Shown here piece after piece: positions 44,201 through 51,061 of a DNA stretch of 51,061 bases (its first letter is position 1; every line of letters starts with the position of its first letter). This DNA comes from Candidatus Methanoperedens sp. (lineage in GTDB: Archaea; Halobacteriota; Methanosarcinia; Methanosarcinales; Methanoperedenaceae), in contig JAPMTR010000081.1 of assembly GCA_026552975.1 (NCBI GenBank), positions 1 through 51,061 of the forward strand, read 5' to 3'. The position numbers and the translations under genes were made by a program. The notes beneath the pieces were generated by a model. That model searched no databases, was not told where the DNA came from, and saw nothing but the letters and a program-made list of their open reading frames with translations.

Positions 44201-44857
44201 TTATTTCCTTGCAATAAAATGTATTCCCGGCAGCATGGATTCGCCATGTTCTTTCACCTGGTGGAAATACTGTTTTGCAAGAGCCTTTATATCTGTCAAA
44301 CCATGCGTTTTCTCCAATTTAACGAGGCTTCCCAGCATAGACATGTGCTCATGGTAATATTCCATCGGTACCGGAATATTGCGTTTTATACTTTCAAACG
44401 TGATCTCTTTATATCCCAGTTCATTGAGTTTGGTGCTTATTTTTTCAATATCATGCTGGTAAAGAGCCCCTGTGCTTTTCAATACTTCATTGAATAACAG
44501 ATTCGATCTTTGTGCATCATTAAATGGCGTCCACTGCATTATCATGAAAGAGAACATTCCACCCTTATCAAGAACTCTGTATGTTTCTTCAAACACATAA
44601 TCGAGTTTATCAGGCGGTACAAGGTCAAAATAATGGTAGGAAGCAACAGATATGAAGATAGAATTCTTAAAAGGCAAAAGAAGCGGTCTCACAAGGACTG
44701 CATTTTGAAGCGGCCTTTTTGATGGTATTGCATAGATTGCATCTTTCAATTCGTCTGAAAGCATTCCTCCAAGATCAAGGGGGCGCTCTTGCGGGTTAAT
44801 GTTTGAACGTTCAATGAATTCCTGTCTGTCTTTAGCTGCGTAGGGCATAATGATCAA
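44201..44857 (-). CDS. Methyltransferase-like protein lacking the usual SAM motif
   Basis: 218 residues. The middle resembles the second half of a class I methyltransferase: LPFKNSIFISVASYHYFDLV, then VFEETYRVLDKGGMFSFMIM. The N-terminal glycine-rich SAM motif (DxGxGxG) is not recognisable; RPLDLGGMLSDEL stands in its place. It may be a degenerate or specialised member. The later part (YHEHMSMLGSLVKLEKTHG) is helical. ATG at 44848 is an alternative start. Confidence 0.55.
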   Translation of the reverse strand: MIIMPYAAKDRQEFIERSNINPQERPLDLGGMLSDELKDAIYAIPSKRPLQNAVLVRPLLLPFKNSIFISVASYHYFDLVPPDKLDYVFEETYRVLDKGGMFSFMIMQWTPFNDAQRSNLLFNEVLKSTGALYQHDIEKISTKLNELGYKEITFESIKRNIPVPMEYYHEHMSMLGSLVKLEKTHGLTDIKALAKQYFHQVKEHGESMLPGIHFIARK

Positions 44858-44888
44858 AATATATTTGTAATATACTTATGTCAACACA

Positions 44889-44926
44889 CATATAAATAAC
44901 ACCTTAACGAATACCTCATCGTTAAG
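44889..44926 (+). promoter_or_regulatory. TATA box and operator-like palindrome before iscS
   Basis: ACATATAAATAA (about 44888-44899) is followed by the inverted repeat CTTAACGA-8 bp-TCGTTAAG (44903-44926), which covers the expected transcription start. It would suit a repressor controlling Fe-S assembly genes; the protein is unknown. Confidence 0.5.
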
Positions 44927-44956
44927 TATATTCCAATTTAAGACATACGATAAACC

Positions 44957-46111
44957 ATGGCAAAGCAAGTTTATATGGATCATAGCGCGACCACCGCAGT
45001 TGACCCTGTGGTCACAGAAGCTATGCTTCCTTATTTTTCTGAAAAATATGGGAATCCCTCAAGTCTTTACAGCATCGGGCGCCAGTCAAGAAAAGCCATA
45101 GAAGAGGCCAGGCAAAAGGTCGCTGATCTGATCGGAGCCAAAAAAGAGGAGATCATATTCACTGGAAGCGGAACAGAATCAGATAACCTTGCTATAAAAG
45201 GGATCGCATTGAAGAACCGCACAAAAGGCGATCATATCATAACAAGTTCTATCGAACACCATGCAGTCCTGAACACATGCAAATACCTTGAGAAAAATGG
45301 CTTCAAGGTCACCTATCTTCCTGTGAACAAAGAAGGGCTTGTTGATCCAGCAGATGTTCAAAAAGCCATTACACCGCAGACAATACTGATCTCAATAATG
45401 CATGCCAATAATGAAATAGGAACGATACAGCCCATCGAGGAAATAGGAAGGATCGCAAAAGAAAAGAACATTCCATTCCATACTGATGCGGTACAGACTA
45501 TCGGAAAGATCCCCGTTAATGTCGATACACTTGGCATTTCACTGCTTTCCATAAGCGCCCACAAGATATACGGGCCAAAAGGGGTGGGAGCACTGTACCT
45601 GAGAAAAGGCACCTTCATCGAGCCGCAGATGCACGGAGGGGGGCATGAAAGGAATATTCGTTCAAGTACTGAAAATGTTCCAGGGATCGTGGGTTTCGGG
45701 AAAGCCTGTGAACTTGCAAAGGGGCGTCTTCCCGATGAAGCGAACCTGGCGAAATTAAGGGATTCGCTGATCAAAAGTGTTCTTCAAATTAAGGAATCGT
45801 ACCTGAACGGGCATCCCACAAAACGTTTGCCAGGCAACGCTAATTTCAGGTTCAGTTATATCGAAGGTGAATCCATGATCTTAAGCCTTGACATGAAAGG
45901 GGTGGCAGCATCTACAGGTTCTGCCTGCTCATCCACATCCCTTGAGCCATCACATGTTCTTATTGCGATAGGACTTCGGCCTGAGGAATCACACGGTTCG
46001 CTCAGGTTTTCCCTGGGGCGCGAAAACACACAGGAGGATGTCGATCATGTTGTTTCGATCCTGCCTGATATCGTGAACAAGCTGCGCATGATGTCGCCGC
46101 TTGCGAGGTAA
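44957..46111 (+). CDS. iscS: Cysteine desulfurase (IscS/NifS)
   Basis: 384 residues of class V PLP enzyme. MDHSATTAVDP at the start, FTGSGTESDNLAI, SIEHHAVL, FHTDAVQTIGK, PLP lysine K203 in SAHKIYGPKG, and catalytic C323 in STGSACSSTS. It takes sulfur from cysteine for iron-sulfur clusters. It is followed by iscU with 1 bp between stop and start; GAGGT inside its last codons serves iscU. Confidence 0.95.
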   Translation: MAKQVYMDHSATTAVDPVVTEAMLPYFSEKYGNPSSLYSIGRQSRKAIEEARQKVADLIGAKKEEIIFTGSGTESDNLAIKGIALKNRTKGDHIITSSIEHHAVLNTCKYLEKNGFKVTYLPVNKEGLVDPADVQKAITPQTILISIMHANNEIGTIQPIEEIGRIAKEKNIPFHTDAVQTIGKIPVNVDTLGISLLSISAHKIYGPKGVGALYLRKGTFIEPQMHGGGHERNIRSSTENVPGIVGFGKACELAKGRLPDEANLAKLRDSLIKSVLQIKESYLNGHPTKRLPGNANFRFSYIEGESMILSLDMKGVAASTGSACSSTSLEPSHVLIAIGLRPEESHGSLRFSLGRENTQEDVDHVVSILPDIVNKLRMMSPLAR

Positions 46112-46112
46112 T

Positions 46113-46496
46113 ATGAGTGACGGATACAGCGAAAAAGTGATGGAGCATTTTTCCAATCCCAGGAATGTAGGTGAGATTAAAGACGCAGATGGCATAGGAA
46201 AAGTCGGAAATCCAACATGCGGCGATGTCATGTGGATATATATAAAGGTGAAAGACAACCGGCTTGAAGATATCAAGTTCAAGACCTTTGGCTGTGGCGC
46301 TGCGATCGCAACAAGCAGCATGATCACAGAACTTGCAAAAGGAAAGACACTTGAAGAAGGACTCAAGATATCGCGCGGGGATGTTGCAGAAGCACTTGAT
46401 GGGCTTCCAACGATCAAATTGCATTGTTCCAATCTTGCAGCGGATGGTTTGCACGCGGCGATCAAGGATTACCTTGAGAAGACAGGGAAAAAATAA
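46113..46496 (+). CDS. iscU: Fe-S cluster scaffold IscU/NifU-like
   Basis: 127 residues. Three cluster ligands are present: C in NPTCGDVM, C in FGCGAAIA, and C in LHCSNLA. It assembles Fe-S clusters with sulfur from IscS. The ATG at 46113 is preferred over a TTG at 46101 because GAGGT lies just upstream. thiL follows after 8 bp. Confidence 0.93.
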   Translation: MSDGYSEKVMEHFSNPRNVGEIKDADGIGKVGNPTCGDVMWIYIKVKDNRLEDIKFKTFGCGAAIATSSMITELAKGKTLEEGLKISRGDVAEALDGLPTIKLHCSNLAADGLHAAIKDYLEKTGKK

Positions 46497-46504
46497 TTTC
46501 AACA

Positions 46505-47473
46505 ATGAAGATAAGTGAAATTAATGAAAGAGTTTTGATCCAGAGCATATCAAAATTGCTCACAAGGCAGGACAAAAACATTGTCGTTGGCGCGGGAGAA
46601 GATGATTGTGCAGTTCTTGATCTGGGTGGGGATGAGCTTCTTCTCCTGACCACTGACATGCTTCATAGAAAGACTGATTTCCCGCATCAGATGACTGGTT
46701 GGCAGATAGGGTGGATGTCGGTTGCAGTAAACCTGAGCGACATTGCATCAAAAGGCGCAAGACCACTTGGAATCCTTATGGCAATGGGTCTTTCGCCTGA
46801 TACAGAGCTTGATTTCCTTGAGGATATCATCAAAGGCATGGATGATTGCGCCAGCAAATTCAATACGCACATCCTGGGAGGTGATACGGATTCCCATGAT
46901 GAGCTTACTATGACTGGAACTGCCCTGGGATTAATAAAGAAGGACCTTCTTGTTCATAGAAATGGGGCAAAGCCAGGGGACATGGTATGCGTAACAGGAA
47001 ATCTGGGCAGTGCAGGAGCAGCGATAATGTCCCTGGATAAAGGTATTCCTGTTAAGCCCAAAATATTAAAAGCGCTTCTTGAACCTGTACCAAGAATAAA
47101 TGAAGGGATCGCCCTCGTGGGAACCTGCGCGGTCTCATCCATGATGGATATCAGCGATGGACTTGCTCTTTCACTTCATGATATTGGCAGGGCAAGCAAT
47201 GTGGGTTTTATGATCTATGAGGAACGATTCCCTGTACGTCCCGAAGTTACTGATCTGTTCAAAGACGATGAATTATTGCAGGCAGTAATTTATACAGGAG
47301 GAGATTTTGAACTTCTGTTCACAGTTCCTCATGAAAAGATTGAAATTGTAAGATCAGTTTGTCCCCTGACAGTTATCGGTGAAGTCATAAAAAAAGGCAT
47401 TTTCATCCAGAAGAAGGGCAAAATAGAAGAACTCAAAAGCAAAGGATACGAACACTTCAGAAAAAAAGTATAA
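46505..47473 (+). CDS. thiL: Thiamine-monophosphate kinase
   Basis: 322 residues. N-terminal GAGEDDCAVLD, TTDMLHRKTDFP, VNLSDIASKGARPLG, and GGDTDSHDELTMTGTALG identify ThiL, which phosphorylates thiamine monophosphate to thiamine pyrophosphate. It follows iscS-iscU at 8 bp, so is likely in their transcript. A T-rich stretch (TTTTTTTTTTGC) follows the stop and could end it. Confidence 0.92.
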   Translation: MKISEINERVLIQSISKLLTRQDKNIVVGAGEDDCAVLDLGGDELLLLTTDMLHRKTDFPHQMTGWQIGWMSVAVNLSDIASKGARPLGILMAMGLSPDTELDFLEDIIKGMDDCASKFNTHILGGDTDSHDELTMTGTALGLIKKDLLVHRNGAKPGDMVCVTGNLGSAGAAIMSLDKGIPVKPKILKALLEPVPRINEGIALVGTCAVSSMMDISDGLALSLHDIGRASNVGFMIYEERFPVRPEVTDLFKDDELLQAVIYTGGDFELLFTVPHEKIEIVRSVCPLTVIGEVIKKGIFIQKKGKIEELKSKGYEHFRKKV

Positions 47474-47501
47474 CGTTTTTTTTTTGCAAAAAAAAAGTAA
47501 T

Positions 47502-48107
47502 TTACTTTCTGCGAATTGCCAGGGTTACAATAACAAAAGCCACAAGGATCGCTTCAAAGCCCCCGGATTTAGGGGTCGTGGTCACCACTACTGTGTATGG
47601 AATATCCTTTGGTTCTGGAGTACTGACAGCTGTTGATGCAGAAACTAATACTTTCAAATTCAATTCTACCTGGTTCAGTGGTGGGCCTCCGAATTTTGGC
47701 ACATCCGAATTATCAAATACAAGTTGATAATCTCCGCCATTCTCGAATGTATAGGTATATTTACCATTTGTTTTTTTCAATAATGATCCATTAACAATAT
47801 ATTTAATAGTCCCTTTGTTCTTTATTGCAGCCTCGTATTCGGCATAATCTGAGGGTGTCATCAACAATACATCGATATCACTACCAGATGTTACCTGGAA
47901 TTCCACATTAAGTATTTCTCCGGCTTTTGCTTCAATGACCGGGATATTATAGAATTTGCCCAGATCGATCGTTCTTGTCTGGGAAAAGTTCGTCCTGGCC
48001 CCGGAAATGTTGCTGAATATTATCAGAATTAAAAAAGCCACACAAATAATCTTAAAATATTGTTCAATGCCATTAATTTTTTTCTTTAAAGCCATTTTAT
48101 TCACCAT
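47502..48107 (-). CDS. Exported protein with PGF-CTERM-like tail
   Basis: 201 residues: a signal peptide (basic start, then FKIICVAFLILIIFSNISG), an extracytoplasmic domain of GOLD-like beta type (VTSGSDIDVLLMTP, FENGGDYQLVFDNS), a Thr/Val-rich linker, and a C-terminal SGGFEAILVAFVIVTLAIRRK segment. The end resembles the PGF-CTERM signal recognised by archaeosortase A, here with GGF for PGF. ATG at 48095 (behind GGTGA) is perhaps the better start. No known role. Confidence 0.75.
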   Translation of the reverse strand: MVNKMALKKKINGIEQYFKIICVAFLILIIFSNISGARTNFSQTRTIDLGKFYNIPVIEAKAGEILNVEFQVTSGSDIDVLLMTPSDYAEYEAAIKNKGTIKYIVNGSLLKKTNGKYTYTFENGGDYQLVFDNSDVPKFGGPPLNQVELNLKVLVSASTAVSTPEPKDIPYTVVVTTTPKSGGFEAILVAFVIVTLAIRRK

Positions 48108-48219
48108 ATTAATAATGTTGATTTTCGCTACCGTCTTTAAACTTATAAAAGTTTCGCTTCCAAAGCGTCAGTGTAGAGTCCGGAAAATCAGCCGCAAAAT
48201 AGGAAAAAATGGCTTAAGA

Positions 48220-50133
48220 TCAAGCCAGCCTTATTGTTTCAAGGTTCATGGGAGCTCGTGTTTCGATCTTGAATTTCCTGTATATTGAACTTGCAAGATC
48301 CATACAGTTCTTTTCATCCCCATGCTGGGTAAAGACATGCTCAGGGCGCGGTCTCATCCTGCGGATATATTCCATAAGCTCCATCCTGTCTGCATGGCCT
48401 GAGAAACCATCAACTGTTTCGATATGCATATTTATCTTGACCGTTTCGGTCTTTCCCCCGGCTGCATGCATTGGGACTTCCTTCCAGCCTTTCTGGATGC
48501 GCCTGCCAAGGGTGCCTTCGGCCTGGTAGCCAACGAAAATAAGCGTGTTCTTCTCTTCCGGCCCAAAAGCCTTCAGGTATTCCATGACCGGTCCGCCGTT
48601 CATCATTCCTGATGTTGCAAGAACGATGCAGGGATCGCGGTCATCAAGGATCTTCTGGCGTTTCTCCCTTGAATCGACCTGGCTGAAGCATTTTGCAAGG
48701 AATGGATTCATGCCTTTATGGAATATCTGGTTCCTGAGTTCGTTATTAAGATACTCTGGATGCGTGGTATGGATGGCTGTAGCTTCATAGATCATGCCAT
48801 CAAGATAGACCGGTACATCCGGGATTATACCTTTGCGGATGGCTTCTTCAAGAACGATCATTACTTCCTGGCTTCTTCCCACAGCAAATGTGGGTATGAG
48901 CACATTTCCTCTACCTGACAGGGTTTCTTTGGCGATCTCCTGTAAATGCCGCTCTGCATCCTTTCTGGCAGGCTGCATGTCTCTTGAACCGCCATATGTG
49001 GCTTCCATCACGATGGTCTCAATGCGTGGGAAATCATTGATAGCCGGGTCAAATAACCGTGTTTTCTCATATTTGATATCACCGGTGAAAGCGATATTAT
49101 ACAGACCATCGCCAACATGGAAATGCGCGATGGATGAGCCTAGGATATGACCTGCATTATGGAAGGTCAGTTTCATATCCGGACCGATATCTGTCACATC
49201 GCCATAATTTAATGTTATGGTATGTTTCAGGACTTCCCTGATCATAGCTGATTCATACGGACTTTTCTTTCCTTCACGGGCTGCTACATCAATATAGTCA
49301 AGCTGCAGCAAAGCCATCAGGTCTCTAGTCGGGGGTGTACAGTAAACCGGCCCTTCAAATCCATATTTATATAATAATGGGACAAGCCCGATATGATCAA
49401 GATGCGCATGTGTAAGAACAACAGCATCGATCTGGTTTATGGGGTGAACTTCAGGCACATAAAGGTAAGGTGATCCGTTATCGTCTCCGCCCACATTAAC
49501 TCCGCAATCGATCAGTATCCTTGTTTCAGGCGTTGATAAAAGGAAACAACTGCGTCCTACTTCCCGGCATGCTCCCAGTGTGGTCAACCGTACCCATTTA
49601 TCTTTGGACGATACTCCGCGGTGGATCTTCCTGCCGATGGTCTTAAGAAGGGTTTTGCGTTCTTCCTTGTTCGCCCTCATGAACTGGCGAATATTGTTCA
49701 CGGTTGCTGATTTCATTGGAGGGGTACGGACAACTTTTGGTGTCCATCCGATCTCTTTTGTGATTTCGCGAAGGGTCTCGCCGTGTCTTCCTATGACAAG
49801 ACCGGGTTTTTCAGCCTCGATCACGACCTCTCCTGTATCAACATCAAAAAAATGATTTGAAATACCAGATTCTGCGGAAACGATCTTTGCAATGGCCTCG
49901 ATCGCTTCTTCAGGTTGAGCAAGGACTTTTGGGTCAGGTCTTACTACCAGGCGTTTTCTCAATTCTTTTGCCAGGCCTTTTATAAGGTCGCCATCATCAG
50001 CGAATTTTCTTGGCTCTTCTGTATAAATAACAAGCTCAGGCCCCTCAAAATCCACATTTGATATGGTTATATCCTTGGGGAGATGTGCACGTATTTTCTT
50101 TTTCAAATCATTTAATACTTCTTCAACTGTCAT
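48220..50133 (-). CDS. fttA: KH-domain beta-CASP nuclease aCPSF1 (FttA)
   Basis: 637 residues. N-terminal KH domains (GLVIGRHG at 111-118), then metallo-beta-lactamase motif HAHLDH (242-247), [11 protein letters not shown], and later beta-CASP motifs ending in [12 protein letters not shown] and TQHGDE. It cuts RNA and ends transcription in archaea. It lies 42 bp downstream of psmB on the same strand, a common archaeal arrangement, so the two are probably one operon. Confidence 0.95.
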   Translation of the reverse strand: MTVEEVLNDLKKKIRAHLPKDITISNVDFEGPELVIYTEEPRKFADDGDLIKGLAKELRKRLVVRPDPKVLAQPEEAIEAIAKIVSAESGISNHFFDVDTGEVVIEAEKPGLVIGRHGETLREITKEIGWTPKVVRTPPMKSATVNNIRQFMRANKEERKTLLKTIGRKIHRGVSSKDKWVRLTTLGACREVGRSCFLLSTPETRILIDCGVNVGGDDNGSPYLYVPEVHPINQIDAVVLTHAHLDHIGLVPLLYKYGFEGPVYCTPPTRDLMALLQLDYIDVAAREGKKSPYESAMIREVLKHTITLNYGDVTDIGPDMKLTFHNAGHILGSSIAHFHVGDGLYNIAFTGDIKYEKTRLFDPAINDFPRIETIVMEATYGGSRDMQPARKDAERHLQEIAKETLSGRGNVLIPTFAVGRSQEVMIVLEEAIRKGIIPDVPVYLDGMIYEATAIHTTHPEYLNNELRNQIFHKGMNPFLAKCFSQVDSREKRQKILDDRDPCIVLATSGMMNGGPVMEYLKAFGPEEKNTLIFVGYQAEGTLGRRIQKGWKEVPMHAAGGKTETVKINMHIETVDGFSGHADRMELMEYIRRMRPRPEHVFTQHGDEKNCMDLASSIYRKFKIETRAPMNLETIRLA

Positions 50134-50175
50134 CGTTGTTTTTCCTTTTAAAACACAAAAAAATAAAAAGTGAAA

Positions 50176-50805
50176 TTACGTGAAATTATCACGTATTTTC
50201 TTAACTTCACTTTCTTCCACCTGGAAATATCCTTCCGAGGTGATCTTCACAACATTTATTCCATCGCCGGATGCTGAGTCTCTCTTCATTGCATTATGCA
50301 ATGCGCGAACCGCGAGTTCTACTCCGTCGTCAATTGGCATATTATCTATATACCTGTCCTCAAGCACGCCGTAAGCCATTGGTGACCCAGAACCGGTTGA
50401 AACCGCTTTCTTTTCCTCAATAATTCCACCTACCGCATCAAGTGAATATATGCCTGGTCCGTTCTTGTCAACCCCGCCAACAAGAAGCTGTACATAGTAA
50501 GGATAGTACCTGTTGCCGCTGAGTATGTTTGCAAGAAGACTTACAACACCCTTTACGGTCATGGATTCTTCCCTTCGCATCTTATAGAGTTTTGATTCGA
50601 CCTGCATCCATTTGACAAGTCTTTGGGCATCTCCAACTGACCCCGCTGTGGTCATTGCAACAAGATCATCGATCTGGTAAACCTTTTTTGCATCCTTACT
50701 GGCAATAAAGTGTCCCATGGTGGCTCTTCTCTCTGTTGCCAATACTACTCCCTTATCGCAAACTAAACCGATCGTGGTAGTTCCTTTGTATTCATTATTA
50801 TCCAT
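50176..50805 (-). CDS. psmB: Proteasome beta subunit
   Basis: 209 residues. A short propeptide MDNNEYKG is followed by the catalytic T9 (TTTIGLVC), with E17 and K33 of the mature numbering in [13 protein letters not shown]...AKK. It also has [12 protein letters not shown]. It forms the proteolytic inner rings of the 20S proteasome after self-cleavage before T9. A GAGGT sits about 7 bp before the ATG. Confidence 0.95.
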   Translation of the reverse strand: MDNNEYKGTTTIGLVCDKGVVLATERRATMGHFIASKDAKKVYQIDDLVAMTTAGSVGDAQRLVKWMQVESKLYKMRREESMTVKGVVSLLANILSGNRYYPYYVQLLVGGVDKNGPGIYSLDAVGGIIEEKKAVSTGSGSPMAYGVLEDRYIDNMPIDDGVELAVRALHNAMKRDSASGDGINVVKITSEGYFQVEESEVKKIRDNFT

Positions 50806-50848
50806 TTTAAATACCTCTTAAACCTCATCACAAAAAATGAGAAAATTA

Positions 50849-50862
50849 GCATTATATAATCT
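50849..50862 (-). promoter_or_regulatory. Likely psmB promoter
   Basis: On the minus strand GATTATATAATGC lies about 45-55 bp before the psmB start and is a good TATA element. A second candidate, CTTTAAATATCC, lies about 20 bp farther up. Only one is likely used. Confidence 0.4.
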
Positions 50863-50956
50863 GTTTAGGGATATTTAAAGGTTTTTGCTCTGGTGGCCAG
50901 AATTTCTAAAATATCTAAATATGTCCGAAAATCATTTTTCAATTGTGCTGCTATTA

Positions 50957-51061
50957 GTGAATTACCCCACCCTTTCGGACTGGGGCTTCCCGCTGCATCG
51001 ACCCTCAATTGAGAATCCTTGACGGGCGTAAATTCCCGTAGTTCCTACGGTACTAATTGGT
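50957..51061 (-). mobile_element. Right end of an IS200/IS605-type element with candidate omega-RNA end
   Basis: The TnpB stop is inside a hairpin-forming stretch (CCCCA-GTCC-GAAA-GG-G-TGGGG) and is followed by TAATTCAC, a common right-end form of these elements. The 3' end of the guide RNA (omega-RNA) normally maps here, with the guide taken from the flanking DNA, that is, from 50956 leftwards on the plus coordinate (reading TAATAGCAGCACAATTG). Confidence 0.55.
50962..51061 (-). CDS. tnpB: C-terminal end of a TnpB (OrfB) protein, partial
   Basis: Reading in from the window edge, the minus strand encodes STVGTTGIYARQGFSIEGRC and then SGKPQSERVG before TAA at 50964-50962. The ending, with VGTTG and the R/G/S-rich tail, is typical of archaeal IS200/IS605-family TnpB (RNA-guided nuclease) proteins. 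The body lies outside the window, so intactness is unknown. Confidence 0.7.
   Translation of the reverse strand, partial: PISTVGTTGIYARQGFSIEGRCSGKPQSERVG

Noticed and set aside
48718-49855. Plus-strand frames inside the aCPSF1 gene
   Set aside because: Antisense shadows of a highly conserved gene.

Overview
The window looks like a chromosomal segment of a methanogen-related euryarchaeon of the Methanosarcinales type, with Methanoperedens-like (ANME-2d) archaea the best guess. This rests on gene content only: coenzyme F420 genes cofG/cofH, acetyl-CoA decarbonylase/synthase subunits CdhD and CdhE, an AglB oligosaccharyltransferase, an archaeal proteasome beta subunit, the KH/beta-CASP nuclease aCPSF1, an FtsZ-family protein, an exported protein with a PGF-CTERM-like tail, and TATA/BRE-type promoters. 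No rRNA or species-level marker is present, so the genus is inference.

Layout. 1-6.1 kb: a truncated gene end, a protein with a possible PD-(D/E)XK nuclease core, tRNA-Leu(TAA) with a broken tRNA-Leu copy beside it, a flavin reductase-like protein, cofG-cofH, an AIPR-type putative defence protein on the other strand, and tRNA-Val(CAC). 6.1-7.3 kb: class I fructose-bisphosphate aldolase. 7.4-31.4 kb: a long plus-strand surface-glycan locus running from gmd and a flippase to aglB. Its centre (about 9.9-28.8 kb) is visibly A/T-rich and holds glycosyltransferases, four methyltransferases, several NAD-dependent sugar-nucleotide enzymes, a NeuB-type synthase, a SpsF-type cytidylyltransferase, an acetyltransferase, a class III aminotransferase and at least one gene remnant. 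31.4-38.4 kb: thioredoxin reductase, an MtnA-family isomerase, a roadblock protein, a bacterial-type RuvB, a DUF447/CitG-like pair, a DUF373 membrane protein and a RuvC-like RNase H-fold protein. 38.5-42.8 kb: dihydroorotase and cdhD-cdhE. 42.9-51 kb: ftsZ-like gene, iscS-iscU-thiL, an exported protein, aCPSF1, psmB, and at the edge the 3' end of a TnpB-type insertion element.

How the parts fit. The glycan locus can be read as one programme: make nucleotide sugars (a GDP-mannose branch, a UDP-GlcNAc 4,6-dehydratase branch, and a CMP-activated nonulosonate-like branch), assemble them with glycosyltransferases, flip the lipid-linked product, and transfer it to protein through AglB. The mix of NeuB, SpsF and class III aminotransferase, without a visible NeuC/PseG or DegT-type aminotransferase, suggests an unusual nonulosonic acid or related sugar. 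This is the best candidate for an undescribed pathway here.

Other points worth attention: RuvB and a RuvC-like protein in one archaeal neighbourhood, two genes whose conserved N-termini require non-standard start codons (CTG and ATA), a palindrome over the expected start of transcription of iscS, a repeat/terminator arrangement before ftsZ, and a possible TnpB guide RNA end at the right margin.
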